From the IMG/VR virus record IMGVR_UViG_3300028548_005287, positions 1 through 21,845 of that record: a stretch of DNA of 21,845 nt; one strand, 5' to 3'. Origin of the DNA: a virus. Shown piece by piece: positions 8,521-14,139 of this stretch (position 1 is the first letter of the stretch; every line of letters starts with the position of its first letter). The position numbers and the translations under genes are program-made. A model generated the notes under the pieces. It was given only the letters and a program-made list of their open reading frames with translations, had not been told where the DNA came from and searched no databases.

Positions 8521-8693
8521 TATTCAGAAACAAAAACCATAACTTCGTCTTCGCTTATTTTAATCATACCTATTACCTCTTTGCCTTTAAACTTTCTCTC
8601 TGCGCCAGCAAATGATTTTGCTTTTACAATAGGAGTGTCTACTTGATAATCTTCGTCTTGTCCTTCTAGTATAATTGACTTTAATATGTTCAT
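8520..8693 (-). CDS. Small hypothetical protein (57 aa)
   Basis: The frame encodes MNILKSIILEGQDEDYQV, a lysine-rich middle (AGAERKFKGKEV) and a C-terminus with alternating hydrophobic residues (IGMIKISEDEVMVFVSE). It looks like a compact beta-type domain. No family recognised. It starts 2 bases after the DUF3310 stop and its TAA shares a base with the ATG of the resolvase-like gene, which fits the tightly coupled operon and supports a real gene. Confidence 0.6.
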   Translation of the reverse strand: MNILKSIILEGQDEDYQVDTPIVKAKSFAGAERKFKGKEVIGMIKISEDEVMVFVSE

Positions 8694-8695
8694 AG

Positions 8696-8923
8696 TTAAA
8701 CATTTTCCATTTGTTCTATTGCCCAGTTAATATACACAACGGCCTTCTGAAGATCCTGGATGTTTGCATCTTTGTGATTGGCTCTCCAAATATATTTAAA
8801 AGCATTACCCTTGCAATATCCTTTAAATTCTTCTGGAGTCAAAGCTGCCTTAATTGCATCAATACATTCAATACCACCTTGAGTGTAATGAGGTGGTTGG
8901 TGAACAGCTTTATCTTTGCTCAT
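8696..8923 (-). CDS. DUF3310 protein
   Basis: The 75-residue protein matches the DUF3310 pattern: HYTQGGIECIDAI (12-24), then FKGYCKGNAFKYIWRANHK (33-51), then DLQKAVVYINWAI. The family is widespread in phages and sometimes labelled nucleotide-kinase-like, but its function is not established. It occupies nearly the usual full length for the domain. AGGAG lies 8 bases before the ATG, and the ATG overlaps the previous stop (ATGA). Confidence 0.85.
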   Translation of the reverse strand: MSKDKAVHQPPHYTQGGIECIDAIKAALTPEEFKGYCKGNAFKYIWRANHKDANIQDLQKAVVYINWAIEQMENV

Positions 8924-9156
8924 TTATTATTCTCCTTTAATTTTTTAACAAGTTTATAAAGAACTCCAGATGTAAGTTCTTTGTTGTTTATAAATCTGTC
9001 TAATGTAGCGTGATATACATTATTTTCTTTTGCTAAAAGCCTTATAAAAGTATCTTTCTTGTATTGTTTTCCGTAGTTTTTTTGTAAATAGCCGATTAGC
9101 TCTAACCTGAATTCTTCTAGCTCTTGATCAGTATAAGTTTCTTTAGGCATTTTCAT
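8920..9156 (-). CDS. Small helix-turn-helix-like protein (78 aa)
   Basis: A charged, helical protein. The middle (KKDTFIRLLAKENNVYHATLDRF) and the end (TSGVLYKLVKKLKENNK) resemble a lambda-repressor-like helix-turn-helix in which NNVYHATLDRF would be the recognition helix. DNA binding is a moderate inference. ATG 9156 overlaps the preceding TGA (ATGA). An internal ATG at the third codon is an alternative start. A GGAG-like site lies in the end of the upstream gene. It could regulate its own operon. Confidence 0.55.
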   Translation of the reverse strand: MKMPKETYTDQELEEFRLELIGYLQKNYGKQYKKDTFIRLLAKENNVYHATLDRFINNKELTSGVLYKLVKKLKENNK

Positions 9157-9398
9157 TTCCTATCTCCTAAACATTTATCAATAGCATCATCAAGTATAGG
9201 TTTAACAGATTCATACGCTTGTTTATAATTTTTATCTTCACTCATACTGTATGTAATATGATTCTTAGCAAGTTGAAATATTCTTGATAGCTCCTCACAC
9301 AATTTAGTTTCTAAATATTTTTTATTATGTTCAATTAAATTGTTATCAACATCAATCAATACTTGCTCTGCAAAGTTTACTAATTTAGCTTTATTCAC
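9153..9398 (-). CDS. Hypothetical helical protein (81 aa)
   Basis: I place the start at GTG 9398, giving MNKAKLVNFAEQVL. GGAG stands 7 bases upstream, and the GTG overlaps the end of the zinc-ribbon gene (GTGAATAA), like its operon neighbours. The longer frame from GTG 9485 would add a spurious hydrophobic N-terminus that overlaps most of the zinc-ribbon gene and has no ribosome site. The product is helical and charged, with Cys in TKLCEEL and DKCLGDRK. No family recognised. Confidence 0.6.
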   Translation of the reverse strand: MNKAKLVNFAEQVLIDVDNNLIEHNKKYLETKLCEELSRIFQLAKNHITYSMSEDKNYKQAYESVKPILDDAIDKCLGDRK

Positions 9399-9543
9399 TT
9401 TGATTCTCCAGTTCCTTACATTTAGGACACTCTGTATCAGAAGTAACAACCATAAGATTACTGAATATAGTTGGTATTGGTTCACTTATATTTACAGGAT
9501 TCTCAATATCAGATCCACATCCATCACATATATATCTACTCAT
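9391..9543 (-). CDS. Zinc-ribbon small protein (50 aa)
   Basis: The protein has two Cys pairs, YICDGCGSD near the start and TECPKCKEL near the end, about 30 residues apart. This CxxC...CxxC layout is a zinc ribbon. The ATG at 9543 has an excellent AGGAGG site in the tail of the exonuclease gene and overlaps its TAG by 8 bases (ATGAGTAG). Zinc ribbons bind nucleic acid or protein; the partner is unknown, but the position directly after the exonuclease fits a DNA-related or regulatory role. Confidence 0.7.
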   Translation of the reverse strand: MSRYICDGCGSDIENPVNISEPIPTIFSNLMVVTSDTECPKCKELENQSE

Positions 9544-10417
9544 TCCAGCCTCCTGTTAGATCTACATCAACAATACTTGGTGAGTTGTATATGGTTGCTT
9601 CCTTGCCATTTAATACAGCGTTGTATTCGTCTAGCATGCTTTCCATTCTTAACCACCCAGCATCCATATCAGCATGGCTCATCTTAAAGACTTTACTTGC
9701 ATACGGTTTTTTCTTTTCTTGCGCTACAAACACAAAATCAGTAACACTAAACCCAGCCTTTTCAAAGCCTCGTTTATACCAGGCAGCTTGTAGGTCGTAT
9801 TGATACTTTCTAATAGAAGATGTAAAGCCTCTAACAGAGCAATCAATCGTAGTTTTATAGTCTACTAATACAATAGAGTTTTTATCGTGAGGTATAGCAA
9901 TAGGATGTCTAAGAACATCTGACTTAACCTTTAATAATAGATCCTTCTCCCACCAAAAGATTGCTCTTTCGTACGGAGAGTTAAAGATAAGGCTAGGAAA
10001 CTCATCTTCACTTGCAGACAAGTACTTAGCGCCTTCTGGTATTAATGCTTCTTTCATGCCGTATAAAGCATCTTTATCTTTTGCAGTAATAACCGTTAGT
10101 CCTCGGTCCTCATACTCTTTCTTAAGCTCTTTATTGGCATTGGTATACGGAGATCCAGATATACAAACAACATCATTAACAAAGGCCTCTTCTCCCTCAA
10201 CAATAAGTGAGTGAGCAGCAGTTCCAAACTTCATAGCTGGAGTTGTCTCTTGGACTTCCTCAAACGCATGAAGCTGACTCTGACCAAACCGTCTAATGTT
10301 TGATGATGAGATGCCTGGTACTGAATGATAGAAGTTATGTTCCATATCTGGGAAGTAGACAGCATCCCCAAGAATCACATGTTCTTCGTTCTCTAAGATT
10401 TCTGGCATTATTTTCAT
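9536..10417 (-). CDS. RecE/DUF3799-type PD-(D/E)XK exonuclease (293 aa)
   Basis: The 293-residue protein follows the phage exonuclease pattern of the DUF3799 / Exo VIII C-terminal group. FYHSVPGISSSNIRRF (29-44) is followed by AMKFGTAAHSLIVEG (61-75). LLKVKSDVL (161-169) holds Asp167. IVLVDYKTT (182-190) holds Asp186 and Lys188, the D-x-K catalytic strand, and KYQYDLQAAWY (204-214) is the downstream Q/Y motif. Such enzymes resect double-strand ends to give single strands for the annealing protein. The Sak4-like and DUF669 proteins encoded on the other strand are the expected partners. The ATG overlaps the preceding stop (ATGA) with AAAGGA upstream. It may alternatively serve as a Cas4-like nuclease; the exonuclease call is favoured. 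Confidence 0.8.
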   Translation of the reverse strand: MKIMPEILENEEHVILGDAVYFPDMEHNFYHSVPGISSSNIRRFGQSQLHAFEEVQETTPAMKFGTAAHSLIVEGEEAFVNDVVCISGSPYTNANKELKKEYEDRGLTVITAKDKDALYGMKEALIPEGAKYLSASEDEFPSLIFNSPYERAIFWWEKDLLLKVKSDVLRHPIAIPHDKNSIVLVDYKTTIDCSVRGFTSSIRKYQYDLQAAWYKRGFEKAGFSVTDFVFVAQEKKKPYASKVFKMSHADMDAGWLRMESMLDEYNAVLNGKEATIYNSPSIVDVDLTGGWNE

Positions 10418-10695
10418 GATGTTTCCTTTTTGTAAGAGTAAACTTTTGGATTATCTTTTAGCACTTTATCTGCATAATAATTTGCTCTAGTTGGATCATC
10501 TAAATCTTGTTGCGGTTTAAATGAAAAGATATTATCTAAGCTATCTTCTTTCCAGCCTTCAATACTATCTTTAAGTTTATGTAGGTCTTGAACGCTTACA
10601 TCTCCATATTCAAGTAAGCCTCCTATAACATCAATTACTTGGTTTCTTATGTCCAGCACTTTTGTTGCTTGATATTTACTTATTTTATAACTCAT
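10414..10695 (-). CDS. Hypothetical protein (93 aa)
   Basis: A polar, mostly helical protein (KYQATKVLDIRNQVIDVIG; VQDLHKLKDSIEGWKED) with a tail containing DDPTRANYYADKVL. No domain recognised. Its start overlaps the previous stop (ATGA) and its stop overlaps the exonuclease start (ATGA). Production tied to the exonuclease suggests an accessory or regulatory partner, but there is no direct evidence. Confidence 0.65.
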   Translation of the reverse strand: MSYKISKYQATKVLDIRNQVIDVIGGLLEYGDVSVQDLHKLKDSIEGWKEDSLDNIFSFKPQQDLDDPTRANYYADKVLKDNPKVYSYKKETS

Positions 10696-10862
10696 GATGC
10701 CTCCTTGATATCTTCTACTGCCATAGTTAGTTTATTAACTAAGTCAGTTAGATCCGAGATGTTTGCTTTGAGTTCAAACAAGGTGTAATTAAGGCGATCT
10801 TTAGTAATCTCCCGTTCGTTTGATGCATTTAAGATTGCATCTATCTGTTCTTTTGTATTCAT
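10692..10862 (-). CDS. Small coiled-coil-like protein (56 aa), first gene of leftward operon
   Basis: The frame gives MNTKEQIDAILNASNERE and then heptad-like LNYTLFELKANISDLTDLV, a probable coiled coil. AGGA lies about 8 bases before the ATG and the TGA overlaps the next start (ATGA). It opens the operon that runs to 8009. No family recognised. Confidence 0.6.
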   Translation of the reverse strand: MNTKEQIDAILNASNEREITKDRLNYTLFELKANISDLTDLVNKLTMAVEDIKEAS

Positions 10863-10882
10863 ATCTTTTTCCTATAAAGTTA

Positions 10883-10925
10883 ATGTAGATTGTATTATGA
10901 ACTAATAAGTATATAATGTCTACAT
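10883..10925 (+). promoter_or_regulatory. Rightward promoter inside a 7-bp inverted repeat
   Basis: TTGTAT (10890-10895) and TATAAT (10912-10917), 16 bases apart, form a likely sigma-70-type promoter for the gene at 10948. The promoter is framed by ATGTAGA (10883-10889) and TCTACAT (10919-10925), a perfect inverted repeat with a 29-base spacer that could be a pair of operator half-sites. The leftward operon starting at 10862 must also be promoted from here. Only a weak leftward pair ending in TACAAT is visible. Confidence 0.5.
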
Positions 10926-10947
10926 ACAGAAACTATAGGAGTTACAA

Positions 10948-11121
10948 ATGGGAAGAACATCAGATTTACTAATAGATATTAAGGCAGATTCAGAGTGCGT
11001 GATTGGCACTTGCTCTAGCTTTGAGGAGTTTTGCAAGCGCATGATTGAGGTTAACGAGACAAATTTACCGTCTCTGTTAACAGACATCTGGGAAGAGCAT
11101 GTTTACTCGCAAGAGTCATAA
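10948..11121 (+). CDS. Small hypothetical protein (57 aa)
   Basis: The protein starts MGRTSDLLIDIKADSECV and has three Cys (SECV, GTCSS, FCKR) and an acidic C-terminus (DIWEEHVYSQES). ATAGGAG is placed well before the ATG, and the promoter at 10890-10917 would start the message about 25 bases upstream. No family recognised. It is the first of three small rightward genes. Confidence 0.65.
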   Translation: MGRTSDLLIDIKADSECVIGTCSSFEEFCKRMIEVNETNLPSLLTDIWEEHVYSQES

Positions 11122-11127
11122 ACACTC

Positions 11128-11262
11128 ATGGATAAACAATCAGTAATACAACAATTAGTTATAGATTTTAAAGGCCTATCTGGGCCTGAGAAGTTAGAAG
11201 TATTGGATATTTTGATGCAGCATGCAATAAATGCAGCAAAAGAAAAAAAATCTAATAAATAG
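11128..11262 (+). CDS. Small hypothetical protein (44 aa)
   Basis: The frame encodes MDKQSVIQQLVIDFKGLS, then EKLEVLDILMQHAINAAK and a lysine-rich end. It begins 6 bases after the preceding stop, without a clear Shine-Dalgarno, so it would depend on re-initiation. The even helical pattern and close spacing favour a gene. Function unknown. Confidence 0.5.
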   Translation: MDKQSVIQQLVIDFKGLSGPEKLEVLDILMQHAINAAKEKKSNK

Positions 11263-11276
11263 TCTATACTTAATTA

Positions 11277-11555
11277 ATGACATTAAAAGTAGTGCCAATA
11301 CAGAGCAAAATGACTAAGCCATCTCTATCAGAGGTGGTTTCAAGTTTAGACAACGTTTTTAACAATTTTACAATTCGAGGAGAGGATAAGCTGAACATTG
11401 TGCTTACTTCTATTAGTTTTTGTATCTGGAATCTACAGAAGGTTGTAGGTGATGATGAAAAGATGATGGGTATGCTTGATGATGTAATAGATCAGTATGT
11501 GGATGTTCCAGAAGATGAGTCTTATGTGGAATTAATTACCCCAGATAAAGAATAA
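11277..11555 (+). CDS. Hypothetical protein (92 aa)
   Basis: The protein has a helical middle (LSEVVSSLDNVFNNF; LNIVLTSISFCIWNLQKVV) and an acidic end (DDVIDQYVDVPEDESYVEL). No domain recognised. ATG 11277 is 14 bases after the previous stop and lacks a good ribosome site; ATG 11310 (MTKPSLSEV) is an alternative start. It is the last gene before a promoter-containing gap. Confidence 0.55.
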   Translation: MTLKVVPIQSKMTKPSLSEVVSSLDNVFNNFTIRGEDKLNIVLTSISFCIWNLQKVVGDDEKMMGMLDDVIDQYVDVPEDESYVELITPDKE

Positions 11556-11556
11556 T

Positions 11557-11591
11557 TTATTATTGTCTTATTATTGTCATGGAGTCATGAC
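11557..11591. repeat. 11-bp tandem repeat followed by a 16-bp palindrome
   Basis: TTATTATTGTC occurs twice in perfect tandem (11557-11567 and 11568-11578). The second copy runs into the palindrome GTCATG-GAGT-CATGAC (11576-11591). There is no T run after the palindrome, so it is less likely a terminator than a protein-binding site. It lies in the gap in front of the terminase small subunit gene. Confidence 0.6.
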
Positions 11592-11692
11592 GCAAGAAAA
11601 CATGATAAGAATGGGGGTTTCACGATTATTTTATTTTTTGCATTTTTGTCATTAGAGTTAAGTACAAATAGATAAATATTACAATAAACATC

Positions 11693-11722
11693 TTGACTAA
11701 GTAATTTGTTGTAAGGTATCCT
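11693..11722 (+). promoter_or_regulatory. Promoter for the terminase small subunit gene
   Basis: TTGACT (11693-11698) and TATCCT (11717-11722) are 18 bases apart. The -35 box is near consensus and the -10 box is weaker, as in activated or timed promoters. The expected start at about 11729 falls on the first base of a palindrome. Confidence 0.5.
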
Positions 11723-11729
11723 CTCAATA

Positions 11730-11746
11730 CACTTTAGGGTAAAGTG
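11730..11746. promoter_or_regulatory. 17-bp palindrome at the transcript start (candidate operator)
   Basis: CACTTTA-GGG-TAAAGTG is a perfect inverted repeat with a 3-base centre, lying at about +1 to +17 of the promoter at 11693-11722. A dimeric repressor binding here would block transcription of the terminase gene. As RNA it could form a 5' stem-loop instead. Confidence 0.5.
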
Positions 11747-11780
11747 GGGGTAGGTATTATTTAATCTTCCTCACTCTAAT

Positions 11781-12437
11781 ATGCTTAACAACAATATGGG
11801 ATATAGAAAAAATAAACTAGAATACGAACCCATCCTCTCCCCAGAAGAAGAAGCTCCCATTGAATACGCAAACTTAAGTAATTCACTTAATCGCAGACAA
11901 AGAAACTTTATATGGCAAGCAGTCAATAATCCTCGCTTGTCTTTAGTAGAGTGCGCTCATAAAGCTGGGTATAAAGATGCACGACAATCTGCTAATAAGC
12001 TGATGAATAAAGCTCTAATTCGCAAAGAATATAACTATCTGATGAATGAGGCTAAGAAGAAGTATGAGTTGAATTATGATCGGGCAGTTCAAGATCTCTA
12101 CGATATAAGAGACAAGGCCCTTGAAGCCGGCTCATTCAACGCTGCAATATCTGCCCAGAACAGTTTATTGAAGGTCGGGGGTTTAGTTGTTGATAGAAAA
12201 GAAGTTATGTTCGGCAAGGTGGATCAAATGAGTCGGGAGGAAGTTGAGAAACGCCTGGAGCAGCTGATGGGCAGTCTAGTTCTGGAGAATAAAAAAGATC
12301 TTGCAGATCCTCTGGATCTTGATGGTGATTTAGCTGGTGTGCTGGATAAAAAAGAGGAAGAAGATAAGAAGCAAAAGGAAGTAGACGATCTAACAGAATT
12401 GCAGATCATGGACGAGGAAGAAGAAGATATTAGTTAA
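11781..12437 (+). CDS. Terminase small subunit
   Basis: The 218-residue protein fits a phage terminase small subunit. The helix-turn-helix region is at about 37-88: LNRRQRNFIWQAVNN, LSLVECAHKAGYKDARQSANKL and LIRKEYNYLMNE. A helical oligomerisation region follows (YDRAVQDLYDIRDKALEAGSFNAAI, 99-123; SLLKVGGLVVDRKEV). The tail from about 180 is extremely acidic and lysine-rich. Small terminases recognise phage DNA and hand it to the large subunit for packaging. The start at ATG 11781 lacks a Shine-Dalgarno, and ATG 11796 (MGYRKNK) is an alternative. The large terminase gene, usually next door, is absent: the following genes run in the opposite direction. The TAA overlaps the stop of a tiny opposing gene. 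Confidence 0.8.
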   Translation: MLNNNMGYRKNKLEYEPILSPEEEAPIEYANLSNSLNRRQRNFIWQAVNNPRLSLVECAHKAGYKDARQSANKLMNKALIRKEYNYLMNEAKKKYELNYDRAVQDLYDIRDKALEAGSFNAAISAQNSLLKVGGLVVDRKEVMFGKVDQMSREEVEKRLEQLMGSLVLENKKDLADPLDLDGDLAGVLDKKEEEDKKQKEVDDLTELQIMDEEEEDIS

Positions 12438-12505
12438 CTGTTAGGTCTGCCAAAAATAAAAGCAAGAATATAAAATACTAATGTTATTACGGCTAGGGTG
12501 GTCAT
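12434..12505 (-). CDS. Tiny transmembrane peptide (23 aa)
   Basis: The frame encodes MTTLAVITLVFYILAFIFG followed by RPNS, a single membrane segment with a short basic end. Its TAA overlaps the terminase stop in one TTAA (12434-12437). It lies beyond a leftward terminator, so it would need its own promoter or readthrough, and no strong ribosome site is visible. Its shape resembles the micropeptides at 12805-12906 and 16786-16851. Whether it is translated is uncertain. Confidence 0.35.
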   Translation of the reverse strand: MTTLAVITLVFYILAFIFGRPNS

Positions 12506-12542
12506 GAAGTGGCTCTTACATGATACATACTTATAGGAGAGT

Positions 12543-12564
12543 AAAAAAGATTTCGAATCAAATC
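12543..12564 (-). terminator. Leftward intrinsic terminator
   Basis: Read leftward, GATTT-GATTCG-AAATC forms a 5-bp stem followed by six T. It lies about 30 bases after the 12596 gene. An outer repeat, GAGAGT (12537-12542) and ACTCTC (12576-12581), encloses the hairpin and T run and could compete with it. Confidence 0.5.
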
Positions 12565-12595
12565 ACCTAAGAACCACTCTCGGATTGTATCGATA

Positions 12596-12808
12596 TTAAG
12601 ATAAATGTGCAACATAGTCTGCTAGTCCGTCAAAGCGATTATCGTTGTCCTTGTACCAAAATATTTGAGTTGGATAATCTTGTTGTTTATTTTTGTATAT
12701 GAATATTCCTTTTTGGAATCCTTTGTTGTCAAATCCTTCTGGGTAATTTAACTGGTCAACTACTTCGTCCCATTCAACCAGAACGATACGGTATTTGTTC
12801 TTGGTCAT
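12596..12808 (-). CDS. Hypothetical protein (70 aa), last main gene of the leftward operon
   Basis: The protein reads MTKNKYRIVLVEWDEVVDQL, then GFQKGIFIYKNKQQDYPTQI and WYKDNDNRFDGLADYVAH. The alternating strands suggest a small beta-rich domain. No family recognised. Its ATG overlaps the stop of the 33-aa membrane peptide (ATGA). A terminator follows. Confidence 0.6.
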   Translation of the reverse strand: MTKNKYRIVLVEWDEVVDQLNYPEGFDNKGFQKGIFIYKNKQQDYPTQIFWYKDNDNRFDGLADYVAHLS

Positions 12809-12906
12809 AAGTTCTTAGAAATCTGAACAAAGAGCATCACGCCTAATACTACGGCTAACCATATAAGGAAACCAATTCCATAAATAAATCCTATTGTCTC
12901 TATCAT
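12805..12906 (-). CDS. Small transmembrane peptide (33 aa)
   Basis: The frame encodes MIETIGFIYGIGFLIWLAVV continuing LGVMLFVQISKNL, a single long membrane helix with a short polar end. The ATG shares its first base with the stop of the 38-aa gene (TAATG) and the TGA overlaps the next ATG (ATGA). Both junctions match the coupling style of the operon, which is the best evidence that it is real. It could act at the host membrane; function unknown. Confidence 0.55.
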   Translation of the reverse strand: MIETIGFIYGIGFLIWLAVVLGVMLFVQISKNL

Positions 12907-13022
12907 TAAACCACTCGCCCAAATAAATACAGCAAAGCTAAAATATTCTTTCTTGGTAAATGTTGTAAATGTTTAGGTATTTCAATTCCTCTAACTATTT
13001 CTTTTGTCTTTTCTGGTTTCAT
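12906..13022 (-). CDS. Small hypothetical basic protein (38 aa)
   Basis: The frame encodes MKPEKTKEIVRGIEIPKHLQ, then a basic stretch (HLPRKN) and a hydrophobic end (ILALLYLFGRVV) that could touch a membrane. The ATG overlaps the preceding TGA and the TAA overlaps the next ATG. Too short for a family call. Confidence 0.5.
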   Translation of the reverse strand: MKPEKTKEIVRGIEIPKHLQHLPRKNILALLYLFGRVV

Positions 13023-13201
13023 GTTTTGTCCTGTAATTTCTTTAATCTTTTGTAGTCTTTTATGATCCACTCCATTTCTGTTGCAGACGATCTCATGCCT
13101 TTTTCATAAGGTGTCCTATCCTCTTTGTTTAAGTCTGTATCAATTATAATGCTATTGATTAATGCTTTCATCTTTTCAATACAAACGGCCTCAAGTGTCA
13201 T
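13019..13201 (-). CDS. Hypothetical protein (60 aa)
   Basis: A helical charged protein (MTLEAVCIEKMKALINSI; TEMEWIIKDYKRLKKLQDKT) with TPYEKGMRSSATEM in the middle. GGAG lies 7 bases before the ATG, inside the preceding gene, which it overlaps by 11 bases. The TGA overlaps the next start. No family recognised. Confidence 0.6.
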   Translation of the reverse strand: MTLEAVCIEKMKALINSIIIDTDLNKEDRTPYEKGMRSSATEMEWIIKDYKRLKKLQDKT

Positions 13202-13388
13202 CTTCTAACTCCGAGCCGTAATAACAAAAAGATTCGGTTAATATATATCCTTCTTGTTTTGCAGCCTTTTCAAGCTGTCGGTAACAAGCATCAAAGTATT
13301 TTTCCTCTGTAAAGGTTGCCACTTCTTCAGAGTATGAATGGTTGGGAGTTTCAAAATAAACTCTAATTAATGGTACTGGATTACTCAT
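13191..13388 (-). CDS. Hypothetical protein (65 aa)
   Basis: The protein begins MSNPVPLIRVYFETPNHSYS, has a helical centre (EEKYFDACYRQLEKAAKQEGY) and ends FCYYGSELEDDT. A GGGGG-rich ribosome site precedes the ATG, which overlaps the previous stop by 8 bases (ATGAGTAA). The strand-helix-strand pattern suggests a small folded domain. Function unknown. Confidence 0.6.
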   Translation of the reverse strand: MSNPVPLIRVYFETPNHSYSEEVATFTEEKYFDACYRQLEKAAKQEGYILTESFCYYGSELEDDT

Positions 13389-13608
13389 CTTCTACCCCCT
13401 CTATATAGTCATTAGCATCTTCTTCGGCATATCCTTTTTCAGATACTAACCACTCTTTAAAATCTTTTAAGTTATTAGGTATGTCTTTTTCATAGTAATC
13501 AGCTAAGACATCTATTATAAAATCTTTAGCGTGCAAATTATTAACATCATCTTTTGCCCAATCTTTTGCCCATTCTTTTTTAAAATCTTTAAATGTTTGT
13601 TTACTCAT
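13381..13608 (-). CDS. Hypothetical acidic helical protein (75 aa)
   Basis: The N-terminus has the short repeat EWAKDWAKDD. The C-terminus (LKDFKEWLVSEKGYAEEDANDYI) resembles a small acidic helical domain. The ATG overlaps the upstream stop by 8 bases (ATGAGTAA), the same arrangement as at its own 3' end. No family recognised; strongly acidic small phage proteins sometimes act as DNA mimics or inhibitors, which is speculative here. Confidence 0.6.
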   Translation of the reverse strand: MSKQTFKDFKKEWAKDWAKDDVNNLHAKDFIIDVLADYYEKDIPNNLKDFKEWLVSEKGYAEEDANDYIEGVEDE

Positions 13609-14008
13609 TTTCGTTTACCTCTAAGTTAATTTCTAAGTCGTTGTTAAAAACATTATTATGCTTTTCTATGGCATCTTTAATGTGTCTGAGTTGGTAACTA
13701 ATCTCCCAAGCTGATTTAGATCGTCTTTGCTCTTGGTGTTCTTTCTCTGCAATATGATCTCTAGTCTGATGATAGAGTGCTATCTTTTCTGCGTGTTCTA
13801 CTGGCAAGTCTCGGACATCACCATACACCTTACGGCTACCTCTACCCCTCGCCTTGAATTGGTAGCGTTGTTTATTGGCTACCTGCATAAGAAATTCCAG
13901 GACTTCGTGTCCGTTGGTTAGGGGAGTATCTAACTCTCCAGTAGGTATATCAAAAATGTTCCTTCTGATATGTTTAAACTTTCTCTTTTCTTTAAAAGTA
14001 TATTTCAT
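13601..14008 (-). CDS. Hypothetical basic protein (135 aa)
   Basis: The protein starts MKYTFKEKRKFKHIRRNIFD and has a basic patch YQFKARGRGSRKVYGD around residues 48-63, which suggests nucleic acid binding. The rest is helical (AEKIALYHQTRDHIAEKEHQEQRRS; SYQLRHIKDAIEKHN) with an acidic end. It lies between the zinc-ribbon gene, which it overlaps by ATGA, and the acidic 75-aa gene. No family recognised. Confidence 0.6.
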   Translation of the reverse strand: MKYTFKEKRKFKHIRRNIFDIPTGELDTPLTNGHEVLEFLMQVANKQRYQFKARGRGSRKVYGDVRDLPVEHAEKIALYHQTRDHIAEKEHQEQRRSKSAWEISYQLRHIKDAIEKHNNVFNNDLEINLEVNENE

Positions 14009-14139
14009 GATTGGTTCTCCATAATTGCTAACAGTTCGTTATCTGAGTGCTTACAATCACAAGACAAGCAAAGATAGTACCCTGCTTGTTCTTGTATGTT
14101 TCTCTCGTTCTCGTGTTTGTTGCAAAGTTCACAGTTCAT
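14005..14139 (-). CDS. Zinc-ribbon small protein (44 aa)
   Basis: The protein has MNCELCNKH at the start and YYLCLSCDCKHSDNE in the middle, giving two CxxC pairs plus an extra Cys and nearby His residues, a compact zinc-binding ribbon. Both ends overlap neighbouring genes by ATGA. It may bind nucleic acid or the transcription machinery, but its partner is unknown. Confidence 0.65.
   Translation of the reverse strand: MNCELCNKHENERNIQEQAGYYLCLSCDCKHSDNELLAIMENQS

Noticed and set aside
9399-9485. Longer start (GTG 9485) for the 81-aa gene, giving a hydrophobic N-terminus
   Set aside because: The extension lies inside the well-supported zinc-ribbon gene and lacks a ribosome site, while GTG 9398 has GGAG and the usual overlap.
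12541-12581. TTCGAAT resembling a tRNA T-loop
   Set aside because: The flanking bases do not form a T-stem, and no acceptor or anticodon arms were found. The bases are explained by a leftward terminator hairpin.
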